Source of the DNA: Brachynemurus nebulosus
Taxonomy: Eukaryota; Arthropoda; Insecta; Neuroptera; Myrmeleontidae
NCBI GenBank assembly: GCA_035578155.1
Contig: JAPWDM010000001.1
Location: 159,437,498 to 159,501,497, forward strand
DNA length: 64,000 nt
Reading direction: 5' to 3'
Part shown: piece after piece, positions 25,185 through 37,098 of the stretch
Layout: each line of letters begins with the position of its first letter
Numbering within the stretch: position 1 is the stretch's first letter
Notes under the pieces: generated by a model
Told to the model about the DNA's origin: nothing
The model's database searches: none
Seen by the model: only the letters and a program-made list of their open reading frames with translations
Program-made: the position numbers and the translations under genes

Positions 25185-26637
25185 ATATCGTCGGTTTGGT
25201 GCGAAAACTCATTAAGTAACATTTTTAAGTTTCAAAAATAAATGGAAATGAAAAATTGTTAATTATGTTTGCTTGTCCAAAATGTTGAAGCAACAGATCT
25301 TTTTTGTTTAAGTTGTTACAACCGCTAGAGATATAAGAAAATCAAAATTTTAAATAAAATTTAGTCAAAAAATTTTCAAAGACGTCTCACAAACTTTGTT
25401 TTTTGTACTTAAAGAATTTTTGCACAAAATAAAAATACTGCAACTGAATATTTAATGACATTTTATTTAAATGAAAATCATGTTAACTTATAAGTTAACA
25501 AAAAAATATAACTCAAGTATTGATGTAATAAATATAACATTACGCACTACTTTTTTTATAGACCAAAATTCGCCATCAGTACTATCCTGTACTGCAGGAT
25601 CCATTACTTTCCATGGGAACATTCAATTTTACTCTTCCAAATTAACAATATTACTGTTAAAACTATGTTTTAACAATTCAAAAATAATTACACTATATGA
25701 ATATAACAAAATAAACTAAACGCATCAATTTATTAAAAAAAAAACGTAGGTACAAAAATACAAAAAAAAAAACAACTATTTATATACCTAGAATAACAAA
25801 ACTTTAAATGAAATAATATGAGAAAACAAAATTATAAAAAAACAAGTTATAACTTGTTTGTTATTTTGCCTGGAAAATGGTCTAGTGAGTCTTATATCTC
25901 ATATTTCTAATATTTGTTGTAGTATTTTGTAATGCAAAAAGTCAGTAAGTGACTACAGTCGGACTCATGTATTTTCAACTCATGTATTTTCAACACCATC
26001 TATTTTCAACTGATTTTACTCACGTATTTTCAAGTTTTTGGTCCCCACTTCTCACGCAATACTTTAATACAGAAAAATAACTGTCAGATTAACTGATCGA
26101 CCACTAGTGGTTTTATCCTATAATCCTACAATATATGATTTTATTTCATTTGCAATTCCTAAAAAAATGATTTTACTACAAGTTTATTACACTTTTTTCA
26201 TGTTTGACTTTTTTGTTTATCATAATATGTTACTTGACATTCTGTCATTTTAAGGTTATTCACTGGGGAAGTACACGTGACTACTGTTATTGTGTAAAGA
26301 TTTACGCGGGCTTTTTGTGATTGGTTCTATGTCTGTCAAGTGGTTCTATGATTGCCACGGAGTGAGGATGAAGGAGAAGTTGAAAATACATGAGCGGATT
26401 AGTCCCGACAGGTTGAAAATACATGAGTTTGACTGTATAATGATTTTTAGCTCTACAAAAAAATGGTAAATTCCAAATAATGATTATTTGCAAACGCAAA
26501 ATGATGAAATCTAGTGGTCATATCATCTACTGAGTATTACCAATCAAAAGAGAAAGTAAAAGTCAGCTGACAAATATAAAAAACTCATTTTTGAAAAATT
26601 TGTCACTTAATGAGTTTTCGCACCAAACCGACGATAT
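25185..26637. mobile_element. 1.45-kb DNA transposon remnant (ATATCGTCGGTTTGG termini)
   Basis: Left end ATATCGTCGGTTTGGTGCGA and right end TCGCACCAAACCGACGATAT are exact complements, continuing through AAACTCATTAAGT (about 35 bp). No convincing transposase frame remains. A second, TA-flanked element (25956-26435) has inserted into it. Class not determined. Confidence 0.85.
25956..26435. mobile_element. TA-flanked MITE nested in the 25185-26637 element
   Basis: Ends CAGTCGGACTCATGTATTTTC and inverted CAGTCAAACTCATGTATTTTC, with TA on both sides (25954-25955, 26436-26437). ACTCATGTATTTTCAAC occurs several times near each end in both orientations, giving multiple subterminal copies. 480 bp. 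Confidence 0.85.
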
Positions 26638-27169
26638 ATACAACACCTAAAAATATTAGGATTCAAACTCGTATCACTTATGTAACTAATGTAATAAAAT
26701 TGCGAATACAATTTTCATAGAGTTATGTCTTCCTCGCACAATATGTTGTACAGCTATTATAGTATTGAAACATATTACTTTAACGGTCTAGAGCTAAAAA
26801 TAGGTAAAATATTTTTTGTTTTTATCGATGCCTTCGATGTTATGTATAACAACCGTCTAATTCTTCCAAACAAAATTCAAACAAAAAATTACTAATACAA
26901 ATGGAATGTGGAAGATTCGCGCATTGAAACGCGCAAGCGTTTATTAAAACGCAAAAGGTTATTCAATGGATTCATTTGTATGTAATTTTATTCTATATAC
27001 ATAACTACATACATACATCATTATTATATTATACCTTTCATTTGGTACTCTTGTGTAACGTATGTTTACAAAGGTGGTTTCTCTGCAGAACAAATTCGCC
27101 GCATTGAAATAAATTGGAATTAAAAATTACGTATTTTCTTCAATTAAAAACATTGTTATAAGAATCAAA

Positions 27170-30100
27170 ATGTTTTCGGGTTTTACCGGTAAGTACAAAA
27201 ACAATTTCGTTTAGCCATTTTTCATCAGTAGTATTTATTTTTTTTAAATATTTGATTTTAGAAATTATATTAAAAAATATTTTGCGATCAATATTATTGT
27301 AATTTATAAAATGACCTTGTTAGAATAATTTATTGTTTTCTAGTTTTTTCTGACATTTATATTATTATTTTTAAATTAAATAATTTTTTTGATGAACAAT
27401 AGATAATTTTTTTTAATTAAAACTCAAATTTTTGAAACATTTTTGAAAACAAAAATTAAAGTCAACGGGAATATTTTATTTAGGTATTTATTTATTTTAT
27501 TTTTTTGAAACAATTCAGATATAATTGTTTTTATATTTGAAACATTTATATCACATTATTAAATTGCAATTTTTTGTGTTATTATTTTATTAAAAGTAAA
27601 AAATAAATATTATTTTAATTTACTTCATTTCTTCTTCGTACCATAAAAATAAAATTCATTATAAAAAAGGAAAATTACGTGATAGATATCTGAGTAATAA
27701 TTTTGACCTTAAATATTTTCTTGATTAGTTGTTACTAATTCGTCCAGGCCATGCAGTATACATATTATTATTTTTTTAGTTGTTTCCCTTCTTAGATCAA
27801 CAATTTAAGATGACCTCATGTTAGAATTTCATTAAAAACTGCCCCCACTTCTAATTATTTCACACGAATATAATTAGTGTATATTATAATATATAAATAT
27901 GGACGTATATTCTTTATCACTATCACATAATTAATAAATTTGAAATGTTAGTTTTGATTTTATAAATTAATTATAGTCTGGGGAATACTTAATATACGTA
28001 GAATACAAAAAAGTTGTTATAAACAACTATGATGCATTATAAAACTTGTTAAAACATTTATTTACATGTATAAATATATATTTTTTTTACTGAAAAACAG
28101 TAAATAATAAAAAATAAACATTTAAAATCATGTAACAAGGATGTTAAAACCATTCAACAATGAAACCCTTATGTAATTGGCTATGTTCCATTTAATTAAT
28201 GCTTGGAGTTGATTTAGATATGAAATCGAAATTAAAGGTTCAAAAACGAGCTTGAATCTACGAGAAAAATATATTACTAATTTTCTAAATTTTCAAATTA
28301 AGTATTCATATTAAAATAAAATTAAAAGTACAGTAAGGTCTCCATATCTGGCCCGTTAAAAGGGGTCTCACGTTAACCTGCGTAAATCACCCATAAATAT
28401 AATATATTTAACAATTATTTTACTTTTTCAGTACACATAAATTTGTCATTTATGATTTTAGAAAAAAAAAATTGTTTTATTTCTATGAATCTTTATATTA
28501 TTGAAAATGAAAGAAATATTTTTCCAGAACATTTTTTAAAATAAAAAAATATAGGGTAGGGCGGGGTAAAAAAAAAGACACCGTGCAGGTTGGGGTATAA
28601 AAGAGACATATTTTTATTAAACTCAGCAGTGTTAAATTTGAAAAATAAAAAGTATTATAACAAAATAATATAGTATGTATTTTGTAAATTAATAATGAAT
28701 TTTTGAATTAAAAAAGATACTTTTCTTTTTTAAATAAATCTTTTTTTACTGTTATGGTTAGTTTTTGCGACTTATATTAATGAATTAATTTTTAAAAATT
28801 TATCATCGCATTGTCAAGATTTCATAGTCATAGTTAAAATTTTTTGCAATTCTCGGGATAAAATATTTCTAGCATTTATTTAATGTTAAAATTACCCTTT
28901 AATTTGTCAATACACCAATACCTCGCTTTGCGTCGTTTCGTTTTGCGTTTTATCGAAGTTGCGTCGCTGCTGAATTAGTACTAATTTTCACTGCGCGTCG
29001 TTAGATTTTCGAAGTTGCATCGCTGCTGAATTAGTACTAATTTTCACTGTGCGTCGTTAGATTTTCGAAGTTGCGTTGTTTTGGGTTCGAGTCTTTAATT
29101 TTTGCTATAGAAAATCATGGGAGCATTCGTAACGCAACTAGCCAAAGTGTCTTGCTCTTACTTTTAAGAACATTACACTTGTTTTGAAGTGCTTTTGCCT
29201 TACTTTGGAGATATTTGTATATTCCTGTCTCACTTTTCATGTTCTTGAGAGGAGGGTGAAGATATATATACGATGTATACCGAACGCTATTACTGACTAT
29301 AAACTATGTATGCTAGAATCATCATATCGTAATAGCGTTCGGTATACATCGTATATATACCTTCACCTTTCTCTCAAGAACATGGAAAGTGAGACAGGAA
29401 TATACAAATAGCTCCAAAGTAAGGCAAAAGCACTTCAAAACAAGTGTAATGTTCTTAAAAGTAAGAGCAAGACACTTTGGCTAGTTGCGTTACGAATGCT
29501 CCCATAATTCACTTTGCGTCGTTTCAATTCGCGTCGTGTTTTTTTTTTGGAACGTAACCACGACGTAAATTGAGGTATTGGTGTAATATGATTATCTGAA
29601 CCTTTTACTTCATACCTATCTATATAAGTTTAAAAAAAATCAAAAATAGTTTTTTTTTTAAATGACACTGTTAAATTGCATAGAGTCCGACACTGATTTT
29701 GTTTAAAAAAATGCTTAAGTGCGGGTAGATCATCTAATGCGATAACAGATGAATTTATAAGTATTTCGTTAAATTATTATGTGTTTAGCTGGACTGTAGA
29801 CTAAATTATATATAATAGTAAGGTTTTCTCCTTCAAGACCCATAAATAAATAGAAAATATAAAAATAAATATTCGCTAAACCGGTTTCGACTACTTTTGT
29901 AGCGCTCTTCCATAGCGTTCGTTGTACTACGCAATCCTAAAAACTGATCAATCTACAATTTAGCGTAACTGCACTAACAAACTAAAACTAGTATAATTAT
30001 TACTGATTACTGTAATGTACATAATTAGGCACAAACTACTAAAAACTTGGACACGGGCCAGAGTAACAAATTCCGGGACAATTTCGAAAATTTCGGCTAG

Positions 30101-33100
30101 TTGATAACACGGAATGACAGTGTCATTCCGAATATACTTATCATACTTATATATAGCGCGACAAACCAATTTTATGGGATCAAAGTCCAACAAAAAAGAA
30201 AGAAATATCTATTTTGTTATACACTTTTGGTTCGCTATAAGCAACTTCAGAAGAATGACATGGAATTATATGTATACCTTATCCTCTTTAACTAATAAGA
30301 CCCGCATATATTTATGTGATTACAGATTTTATTACTCTACTAGGAAAACTACATAATTTATTTTTTCTACTCCTGTTGAAGAGCACACTCATTATATATC
30401 TGTTAATTGTTGAGAAAGTTAGGCATTATTCAAAGGTGTGGAGGAATAATAATTACTCAATACCTTTTTCACCAATGAAATCACAGTATTAACCATTATT
30501 CAATGGGTTTACGATTGTTTTGTGACTAATGTATGTATCAATGTTGCATAGTAACGTTCAAGTTGTTTTGATCGTTTTATACATATTATACAAACATTTA
30601 ATGAAATTGGAAATAGATCAACAATTTGATTTAAAATTTATATTCAATTTTATTTAAATAAAACAGGAAAAAAGTTGTAGAAAAAATATCGTATTCTACT
30701 CGCTTGCAATGGCTATTACTCACTCAGATGCATTACGACACATCACAATGCGATGCATCACAATTTCATCTTCGTGAGTAATAGCTATCATTACTAGCTC
30801 ATTGAATAATATACTATTTGTAATTTATTTTAATTTTATTATTATTAAAAAAAATTTATTTATGTGTATGTATGTACCTGTATTTGTATAGTATTTTATC
30901 GTGAGTCACAGTAATCAATCTATACATAATTATATCGCTAATTTATCACTTAAAAAAGGCAAGAAATATAATTCTATTTCATTCTTTTAAGTGTTGCATA
31001 TAATGAACCAAAAGTTTATTAACAAGACAAGGTACAGAAGTAAAACTGGATTTTGATCCTGCAGGAATGTTGCTATGCTACATGTACTTTCCAAATGACC
31101 CTCGAATTACCAGTCTAATTAAGTTTTGTCACGGATGTGACAGTTTTGTTTCCGCGTAGTGTACATAAGTATAATATATTATTGACAATTCTGATCTTGT
31201 GTGGTATCGATTCGTATTGATTAAAAGATTCCGATATTGTTCTATTATATATATGCAGTGCGCAAACTCCAAGATCAGACCATTTTTCGTCTCTGATGTT
31301 TTAATTTAAAAAGAGTTCAGTTAGAGTTTGACATACGATTCTTTCGGAAAAAAGGTAATTTACTTAAACGTTTAAATAGTTAGTTTAGTATATCTTTGAA
31401 CAAAATTAAATTACATATTCCGATTTTTAATATACTTATTAGGAAATAAAGTTTTATAAAATAATAAATAGGTTCTGCTTTTGCACGCGTAATAATTTGA
31501 ACCGGGCGTATTAATACAGTCGTGTTACTGTATGGAGTAATGTGTAGAAACAATCTCATGTACACACTTACTTGTGTTTTTGGTTCAAGTAGGTAAAACA
31601 CGCTTTCGTCATTTCGCTCTGTACAATACTTTTATTATTGTATTAGAACAAGGATGACGCAATCTCATATTTTTTTCTTTTACCTTTGGAAACATAATTT
31701 TATAATGTAACGATATGTATTTTACAAAATTCTGTGTAATTTTCATTAACAAATAATTCTACAATATGGCGTATTCGTGTTTTGGAATTCCGAATTATAA
31801 CATGAAGCAGATTTGTGTAATAACTTTAAATTCTTTTATTATTTTAATATAAATATTTTATAGAATTGGTTTAAATTATACCAATTCTATTCCTATTCAT
31901 TGAAGCACTACTGTGTTTTCAAATTTATATAATATCGTCTTTTCTCAGCCAAATGTAATTAAGCATTTCTGTTGAAAGTTATTACGATATTTAGATTTAA
32001 TATTGTAAAATTATGTAAAATTCTATTTTTATTGTAACGAAATTTATTTATTATTAATATAAAATTTCTCTTTAAGAAAAATTATTATGTAACTTATTCG
32101 CCATTTTGAATATTTTGAATAGTATAGCACGTTTTAAATTTTGAAATATTATGTAAAATTCTTACCATTTGCATCTTTAAATACAAATTTATACTCATTC
32201 AATTCAGCCATTTTAAAATGTTGTAAAAACATGTGTCATTACTTGTTAACTTTGAGTAACTTATTTAAGCAAAACTTATTTTAATATTAAATAAAGTTAG
32301 TTTTAAATTTAATTTCTAAAATTATTATTTACGATTTCCTACATACCATATTTACAGAAAACTAATTTCTTTTTTCAGTTTGAGCCCTATTAATAAATTT
32401 TATTTCCTTTTTAATCATGTCTTAAATCTTATTGGGCTTTCCAACAGCGACATGGGCCCCGCTGTTAATTCCTGTAGTTATCCACGCGCTTTACTCTAAC
32501 GGGCGTTGTCCCTAGTCCAGGAGCCGTGTCTCCTCATAGTACAGGTGCCGGTTCCTCTAATTTAACTCAATTCAAATTTCTTTATAATTTTAATTTTATT
32601 TAATGACACCTTCATTAGATTTAATTATTTAACCAATACTCAATATTAAGATCTTATTACATGTATCTCTCTCTATAATTTTTTTATTTTTTTTTTAAAT
32701 TTTTTTTTTTTTTTTGGTGTCAGTTTGTAACTGATTACTTTTTTGTAGTACATATTAAAAACATAATTGAATTTATAATGTATTTATTTATTTTTTCTTT
32801 TTAAGCTTCGTTGAAAAGTATTGGAGCCAGAACCAGTGCTTTATTTGAGAGGAAAAAGAAGGAAGTAGCAGAAGTCGTTGAAGAAAAGGAAAAAGCGGCT
32901 GCTGAAATATTAGATGAAACCATTAAAAAAACTGCCGAAACGCTTAACCAAACTAAATTGGAAGCAGAAAAAATAGCGACAGAAACCGCCGTTGAAGCAA
33001 AACAAACCACAGAAGAAGCAATTACTGAAGCGGTAACTAAAACCGGACAGGAAATTGACAACAAAGTGAAGGAAACTGTAACGACTGTCGATAATAAACT

Positions 33101-33698
33101 AAAAGAAACTGCAGCTACCGTAGATAACAAATTAAAAGAAACTGCAACTACAGTGGATAATAAATTGAAAGAAACTGTAACTACAGTGGATAGCAAATTA
33201 AAAGAAACCGCATCCACCATTGATAACAAAATCAAAGAAGTAGACAATAAAATTATTGAAACTGGTAAAACAATCGATAATAAACTCAAAGAAACCGGAA
33301 AGACAATCGATTCGAAAATTATTGAAACTGAGCAAACTCTTAATAATAAATTAAAAGAAACCGCACAAACTGTAGATAATAAACTTATCGAAGTTGAGAA
33401 AGGTATCGAAACTGGATTGAAGCAGACCAATCAAAAAATTAAAGAAGTCGATAATGCTATCAATACAAAAATACAACAAGCAAATGCTAAAATAAATGAA
33501 GGTAGTCAATCGATTAACAATGCTTTGAATACAACAAAACAAACGCTCATTAACACAGCTCAAAAAACCGGTGAAGCTATCGACACCACAAAACATGAAG
33601 TTGACAGTAATTTACATTTTGCATCTGATAAAATTGGAGCTTCATTGGGTGGTGTAGTGGCTGCAGCTGAACGAGCAATTGAGCCAACAACGCAGTAA
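27170..33698 (+). CDS. 11-mer amphipathic-repeat protein (LEA/perilipin-like architecture), two exons
   Basis: Exon 1 (27170-27188) encodes MFSGFT plus one base before GTAAGT. Exon 2 (32806-33698) follows TTTTCTTTTTAAG and completes the codon in phase. The product is 303 residues. From about residue 40 to the end it is built on 11-residue units; residues 89-208 hold ten near-identical ones (VDNKLKETATT pattern) plus one 7-residue unit. Lys/Glu/Thr-rich, no cysteine, no signal peptide or membrane span; the last 30 residues include ASDKIGASLGGVVAAAE. Eleven-residue periodicity of this kind is known in group 3 LEA proteins, perilipins, synucleins and exchangeable apolipoproteins, where it makes a lipid- or membrane-binding helix. 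Function here is therefore an inference: stress protection or lipid-surface binding. I cannot assign an orthologue. The intron is 5.6 kb and full of repeats. Confidence 0.8.
28911..29585. mobile_element. Composite foldback element in the intron of the 11-mer gene
   Basis: Outer termini TACACCAATACCTCGCTTTG and (inverted) TACACCAATACCTCAATTTA. Inside is a near-perfect hairpin with arms of about 175-180 bp (29118-29293 and 29328-29506, loop about 35 bp) starting TGGGAGCATTCGTAACGCAA. Between 28955 and 29073 a unit of about 61 bp (CGAAGTTGCGTCGCTGCTGA...) is repeated in tandem. No coding capacity. Class unresolved. Confidence 0.85.
30109..30130. repeat. Short perfect palindrome
   Basis: CGGAATGACAGTGTCATTCCG, an uninterrupted 21-22 bp palindrome. 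Confidence 0.8.
30535..30829. repeat. Repeat unit C3
   Basis: Third, diverged copy of the 24024/24575 repeat, in direct orientation. The MITE site is also empty here (AAATTGGAAATAG). Confidence 0.8.
32430..32560. other. GC-rich island in an A/T-rich intron
   Basis: Markedly richer in G+C than its flanks, with a 7-bp stem AACAGCG/CGCTGTT (32443-32449 and 32460-32466). On the minus strand it is followed by an A-rich tail with AATAAA-type sequence, as expected for the 3' end of a retroposed RNA or a LINE/SINE tail. I do not recognise the family. Confidence 0.45.
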
Positions 33699-33837
33699 TA
33701 AAACGCTTTGTACCTAAATAGTAATTTTTAAATTAGGTTTTAAATGACAAAACGAGCAAAATTTTATTTTTATCTTAAATATCCAATTTTATTGTAAATG
33801 TATAATGAATTCTCAAAAGAAAGGTCTTGTTTGAATA

Positions 33838-33914
33838 CAGGGTATTTCTCACTTAATGGAACTATACGCTGCTTATTCAAATTATTAACAGTAATCAGAA
33901 ATAGAATACCCTGT
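33838..33914. repeat. Short inverted repeat with ACAGGGTATT ends
   Basis: ACAGGGTATTTCT and complement AGAATACCCTGT enclose about 55 bp just after the 11-mer gene; possibly a collapsed mariner-type MITE. Confidence 0.4.
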
Positions 33915-35437
33915 GATCATAAACTAATAACTGTTTAGCTACAAAAAAAAGTCTACTCTTGCGCACTGTGTTATTTTTATAATTTTGTTTTTATAAAATT
34001 TTTACTTTATTTATTTTAAAAGATAATATCAGGGAATGATCGCCTCAGGATTTGATCATCTTTTTATAATTTTATATGTGAACATTTTTAATTTTCATCA
34101 CATTCATTATAAAAAGCACAATTTTCATTTTTAAATACAACATCGAAAATAACAGCGCTACATGAGCCGAAATTTTCGCCTAAGCTTGTAGAACTGTTAG
34201 TACAAATTAGTATGAAAACGGCAATTTATTTTTTTGTAAAATATGATTACACTTAATTAATTCATAAGGAAAACGCAACGATGCATCCCACACTTATACA
34301 TACCTACATGTAACTTAAAAACTCATTGTCCATCAGTGAAACAAAGTCAATTAATGCGCTTATGTGACAGTTACTAATTTTTTTCTGTGCCTTGTCGACA
34401 TACATAGTTGATAATTAAAAGAGTTGTTAATTTTATTATTGCGTTAAAAATTTCTTTATAATTTTATAAGCATTTTATCTATTATTTTTGTTTTATAATT
34501 TCTATATTAAAATGTGCATGTAAAAAAGTATTATAAATAAAAAACTATATAAAAGAAAAAAATATTGTTATTTATCGAAAATTATTTTCAGGTAAAATGA
34601 GTAATGATAATGATAGTAACGTCATGAAGAAAGTCGATCAAGGTTGACAGCATTTTGCTTGCAAATAAAAAAAAATGTCCGGAAATATAAATCTTTTCTG
34701 TATTTCAAAATCATTCATTACGAAAAACTTTCATAATTTAGAATGTTATAAAATAATCATTAAAAAGGGACAGTGGAAAAGTCTACCACTTTTTATGAAC
34801 GAAAATAAAAGTGGGAAAGAAAAATTAAGATATACATAGTTATGTCTCAAGAATTAAAGTTATGAAATTTTATAGTTGCGTTTGACACAAATTTACATAA
34901 TATAATTTCTAATTCAATTTCAATTAGAGAAACGTGTACGTTCAGTAATTAATTAATGTCGATCCTACAAAATTGTTTGGATTAGCAGATCGGACAGGTG
35001 AAAAACGTATATAAAGAAAAATATAAGGATTAGTATAGCTAGCATAGATAACAATAGAAAATTTTATATTTTTTTTCATCGCAGAAACTTAATATTTTTT
35101 AGTAAAGGATTTTCTATAACATGAATTTGGTTTTGACCAAGGGGCCAAACTACTATGTGATAGTTAGCATTCCGGCTATCGCCAGAATTTTGCGTCATCA
35201 AACTTGCCAGCGAAGCCTCCCCACTCTATGGTTATATACATATTTAGAGTTTGTGTTTGTATGTGTAGTATAGTGGATGTTAGTATGTGTGATATTCGTT
35301 ATGTATGGGGTCGAGGTACGATGTGGGAACGGATACATACTATCGAACAACAGTATGTATGTACCTACTATTAACACGATTTAACAGTCAAGAGCCACCA
35401 TCTAACAATGGTTGTTTACTCTTGTAGAGTCAATGGA
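33915..35437. other. Intergenic stretch, no gene seen
   Basis: A/T-rich sequence with several AATAAA hexamers (for example near 34536) that could end the upstream transcript. From about 35150 the composition changes to a less A/T-rich, TG-rich patchwork that continues to about 39600. Confidence 0.5.
34592..34647 (+). other. Possible terminal micro-exon
   Basis: TTATTTTCAG at 34582-34591 is a good 3' splice site. The next bases read, in the phase left by the exon at 27170-27188, as GKMSNDNDSNVMKKVDQG then TGA. This could be an alternative 3' exon of the 11-mer gene or chance. Confidence 0.2.
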
Positions 35438-35445
35438 CTAGTTAG

Positions 35446-35841
35446 TAGGGATGAGCATCGATGGTCGATGTTTTCAAAACATCGATGTTTTGTTGTCGAT
35501 GTTCGATGTTTTTCGTATATCGATAGTAAGTCGTCGATGTTTTTATATACACTATGGTAATATGAACTTTGTAGGAACGAAAATATTACATCAGAAGCTA
35601 TAAAAACTATAAAAATATTCACCCATATTCTAATTCCCAATTTACAGTTGACGATACTTTATAACAGTTATTTCCTGTATTTATATTTTGCAAATCGATG
35701 TTTAAACAATACAAAACATCGATGTTTAAGACCGCAAAACATCGATGTTTCGAGATCGATATTTTTGATATATCGATGGTTTACAGTCGATGTTAACATC
35801 GATGGGAAACTTCGATGTTTTCTTATCGTTGCTCATCCCTA
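35446..35841. mobile_element. hAT-like MITE built of CATCGATG palindromes
   Basis: Ends TAGGGATGAGCATCGATGG and inverted TAGGGATGAGCAACGATAAG. Flanking 8-mers CTAGTTAG (35438-35445) and CTAGTCAG (35842-35849) match 7 of 8, fitting a hAT-type duplication. Five CATCGATG palindromes (35456, 35480, 35717, 35740, 35797) and many TCGATGTT half-copies fill it. TATCGATA at 35518-35525 is an exact DRE, the site bound by the insect factor DREF. 396 bp, no coding capacity. Confidence 0.8.
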
Positions 35842-36389
35842 CTAGTCAGTAAGCAAGGTAAGCAGTATAAAATGCAGCTTATTGCAACTTTCGGACCACA
35901 TATACGTAGGCTTCATCTATCTCATCTGTGGTTTTGACACTAATTTGATTTGATGTGCATATGCGTCATTATTTTGAAAAAGTGAGCGATTATTTTCCCT
36001 ATAAATGGCCGACATATGGCCGGTGTCATAACTCTTATTATAGTAACCACAGAATATTACAGAACGAACGAACAGTGTAACGACAAAGGATAGAAAATAA
36101 ACCCCCACTTTGTTATATATGTGCACGCGGAGTTGTGTGTGGTAGTGCGATAGATGGTTGTGTGTATGGGTGTCTTGCATACGCATATACATAATATGTA
36201 TGTGGTACTATCATGTACGTATACCACGTATACCGTGTCAACACAACGGCAACAATATGACAACAATTGAAACACACCCATTGGTAGCTACTAAGTGAAT
36301 GACAACATAGTTCTGTAAAACTTGCCCACGGAGGTGGGGTGGAGATGGCATACAGTTTATGTGAATATTACAGAAATGAAGCCTACACA

Positions 36390-36728
36390 CAAGGGGTCAA
36401 ACTAGATTGTCTATGTCTCTGTTCCACTTGTAATGAGTTTATGACGTAAATCTCCCCACTCTGTTTGTGTAGATACACACTGTTTGCAGTGTATTAGTTT
36501 GGTGTTTTTTAGTAGTGTGCGTATTTACGCACACTACTGCAACACACGTATTACCAGAGAGAGCTGTTCAACGTGTTCAACTAACAATGGTAACAATGTA
36601 CATACAATGCACTGTGCGTTCGACGACGGACACGGACTGACTAATGCCTTAAGCTGTGACACGTCTCCAAATGAATCCAAACCAATTACACCTTTTTGAT
36701 ATTAGTTGGCTTCTAGTGTTCTATGCCT
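36390..36728. repeat. Repeat family D copy 1, inverted relative to 41353-41682
   Basis: From AAGGGGTCAAACTAGATTG to GTTGGCTTCTAGTGTT; about 85% identical to the reverse complement of 41353-41682, which lies just past the zinc-finger gene. It contains a perfect 12-bp-stem hairpin (36511-36538). Confidence 0.85.
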
Positions 36729-36984
36729 ATACACATATTCACACACATTAACACACATGTAAAATAAAACGAGATGCAGATATTTTGTCAATGCAAACAA
36801 CACACACACTACTAAAAAACTGACAGTAGGAACACCAGTGTTTGGCTTCAGATCATCTAATAAAATGACTAGTCCACCTACGTCATTGTACTTGGCCATA
36901 AGTGATTGCAGAAAAGAGATAGTTGTATTCCTTCCAGTGTTCCATGATAGTAACCATAGTAACTGAGTAACTCCACCATCTTAA

Positions 36985-37098
36985 CTATATTCACATCAGT
37001 ACATGAGGAATATTAGCGCCACGAGTGGTGAAAAAAGAAAGCCTAATATGCGCCATCTCTTCATGCGATTTTCGTGGCCAATTCTGGCAATTCTTCCA
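36985..37098. repeat. Dispersed repeat E copy 1
   Basis: ATATTCACATCAGTA, AATATTAGCGCCAC, GTGGTGAAAAAAGAAAGCC, TTTTCGTGGCCAATTCTGGC recur in inverted order at 57100-57196. The 138-residue minus-strand ORF that spans it is not supported as a gene. Confidence 0.7.

Larger units (their letters stand above)
8489..27169. other. Gene-free, transposon-rich interval
   Basis: About 18.7 kb with no open reading frame I can support except the decayed Helitron fragment at 23513-23847. Recognisable contents are the inverted repeats and transposons listed separately. The stretches 9470-11260 and 13170-18870 are plain A/T-rich sequence in which I see nothing but a less A/T-rich island at about 16140-16660, with no recognisable product on either strand. 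Small non-coding exons could be missed. Confidence 0.6.

Noticed and set aside
28955..29073. CRISPR-like spaced repeat
   Set aside because: Only two adjacent units without spacers, inside a eukaryotic transposon.
32801..33430. 209-residue minus-strand ORF
   Set aside because: Exact antisense of the 11-mer repeat exon; its regular Ser/Val/Leu pattern is the mirror of the repeat codons.
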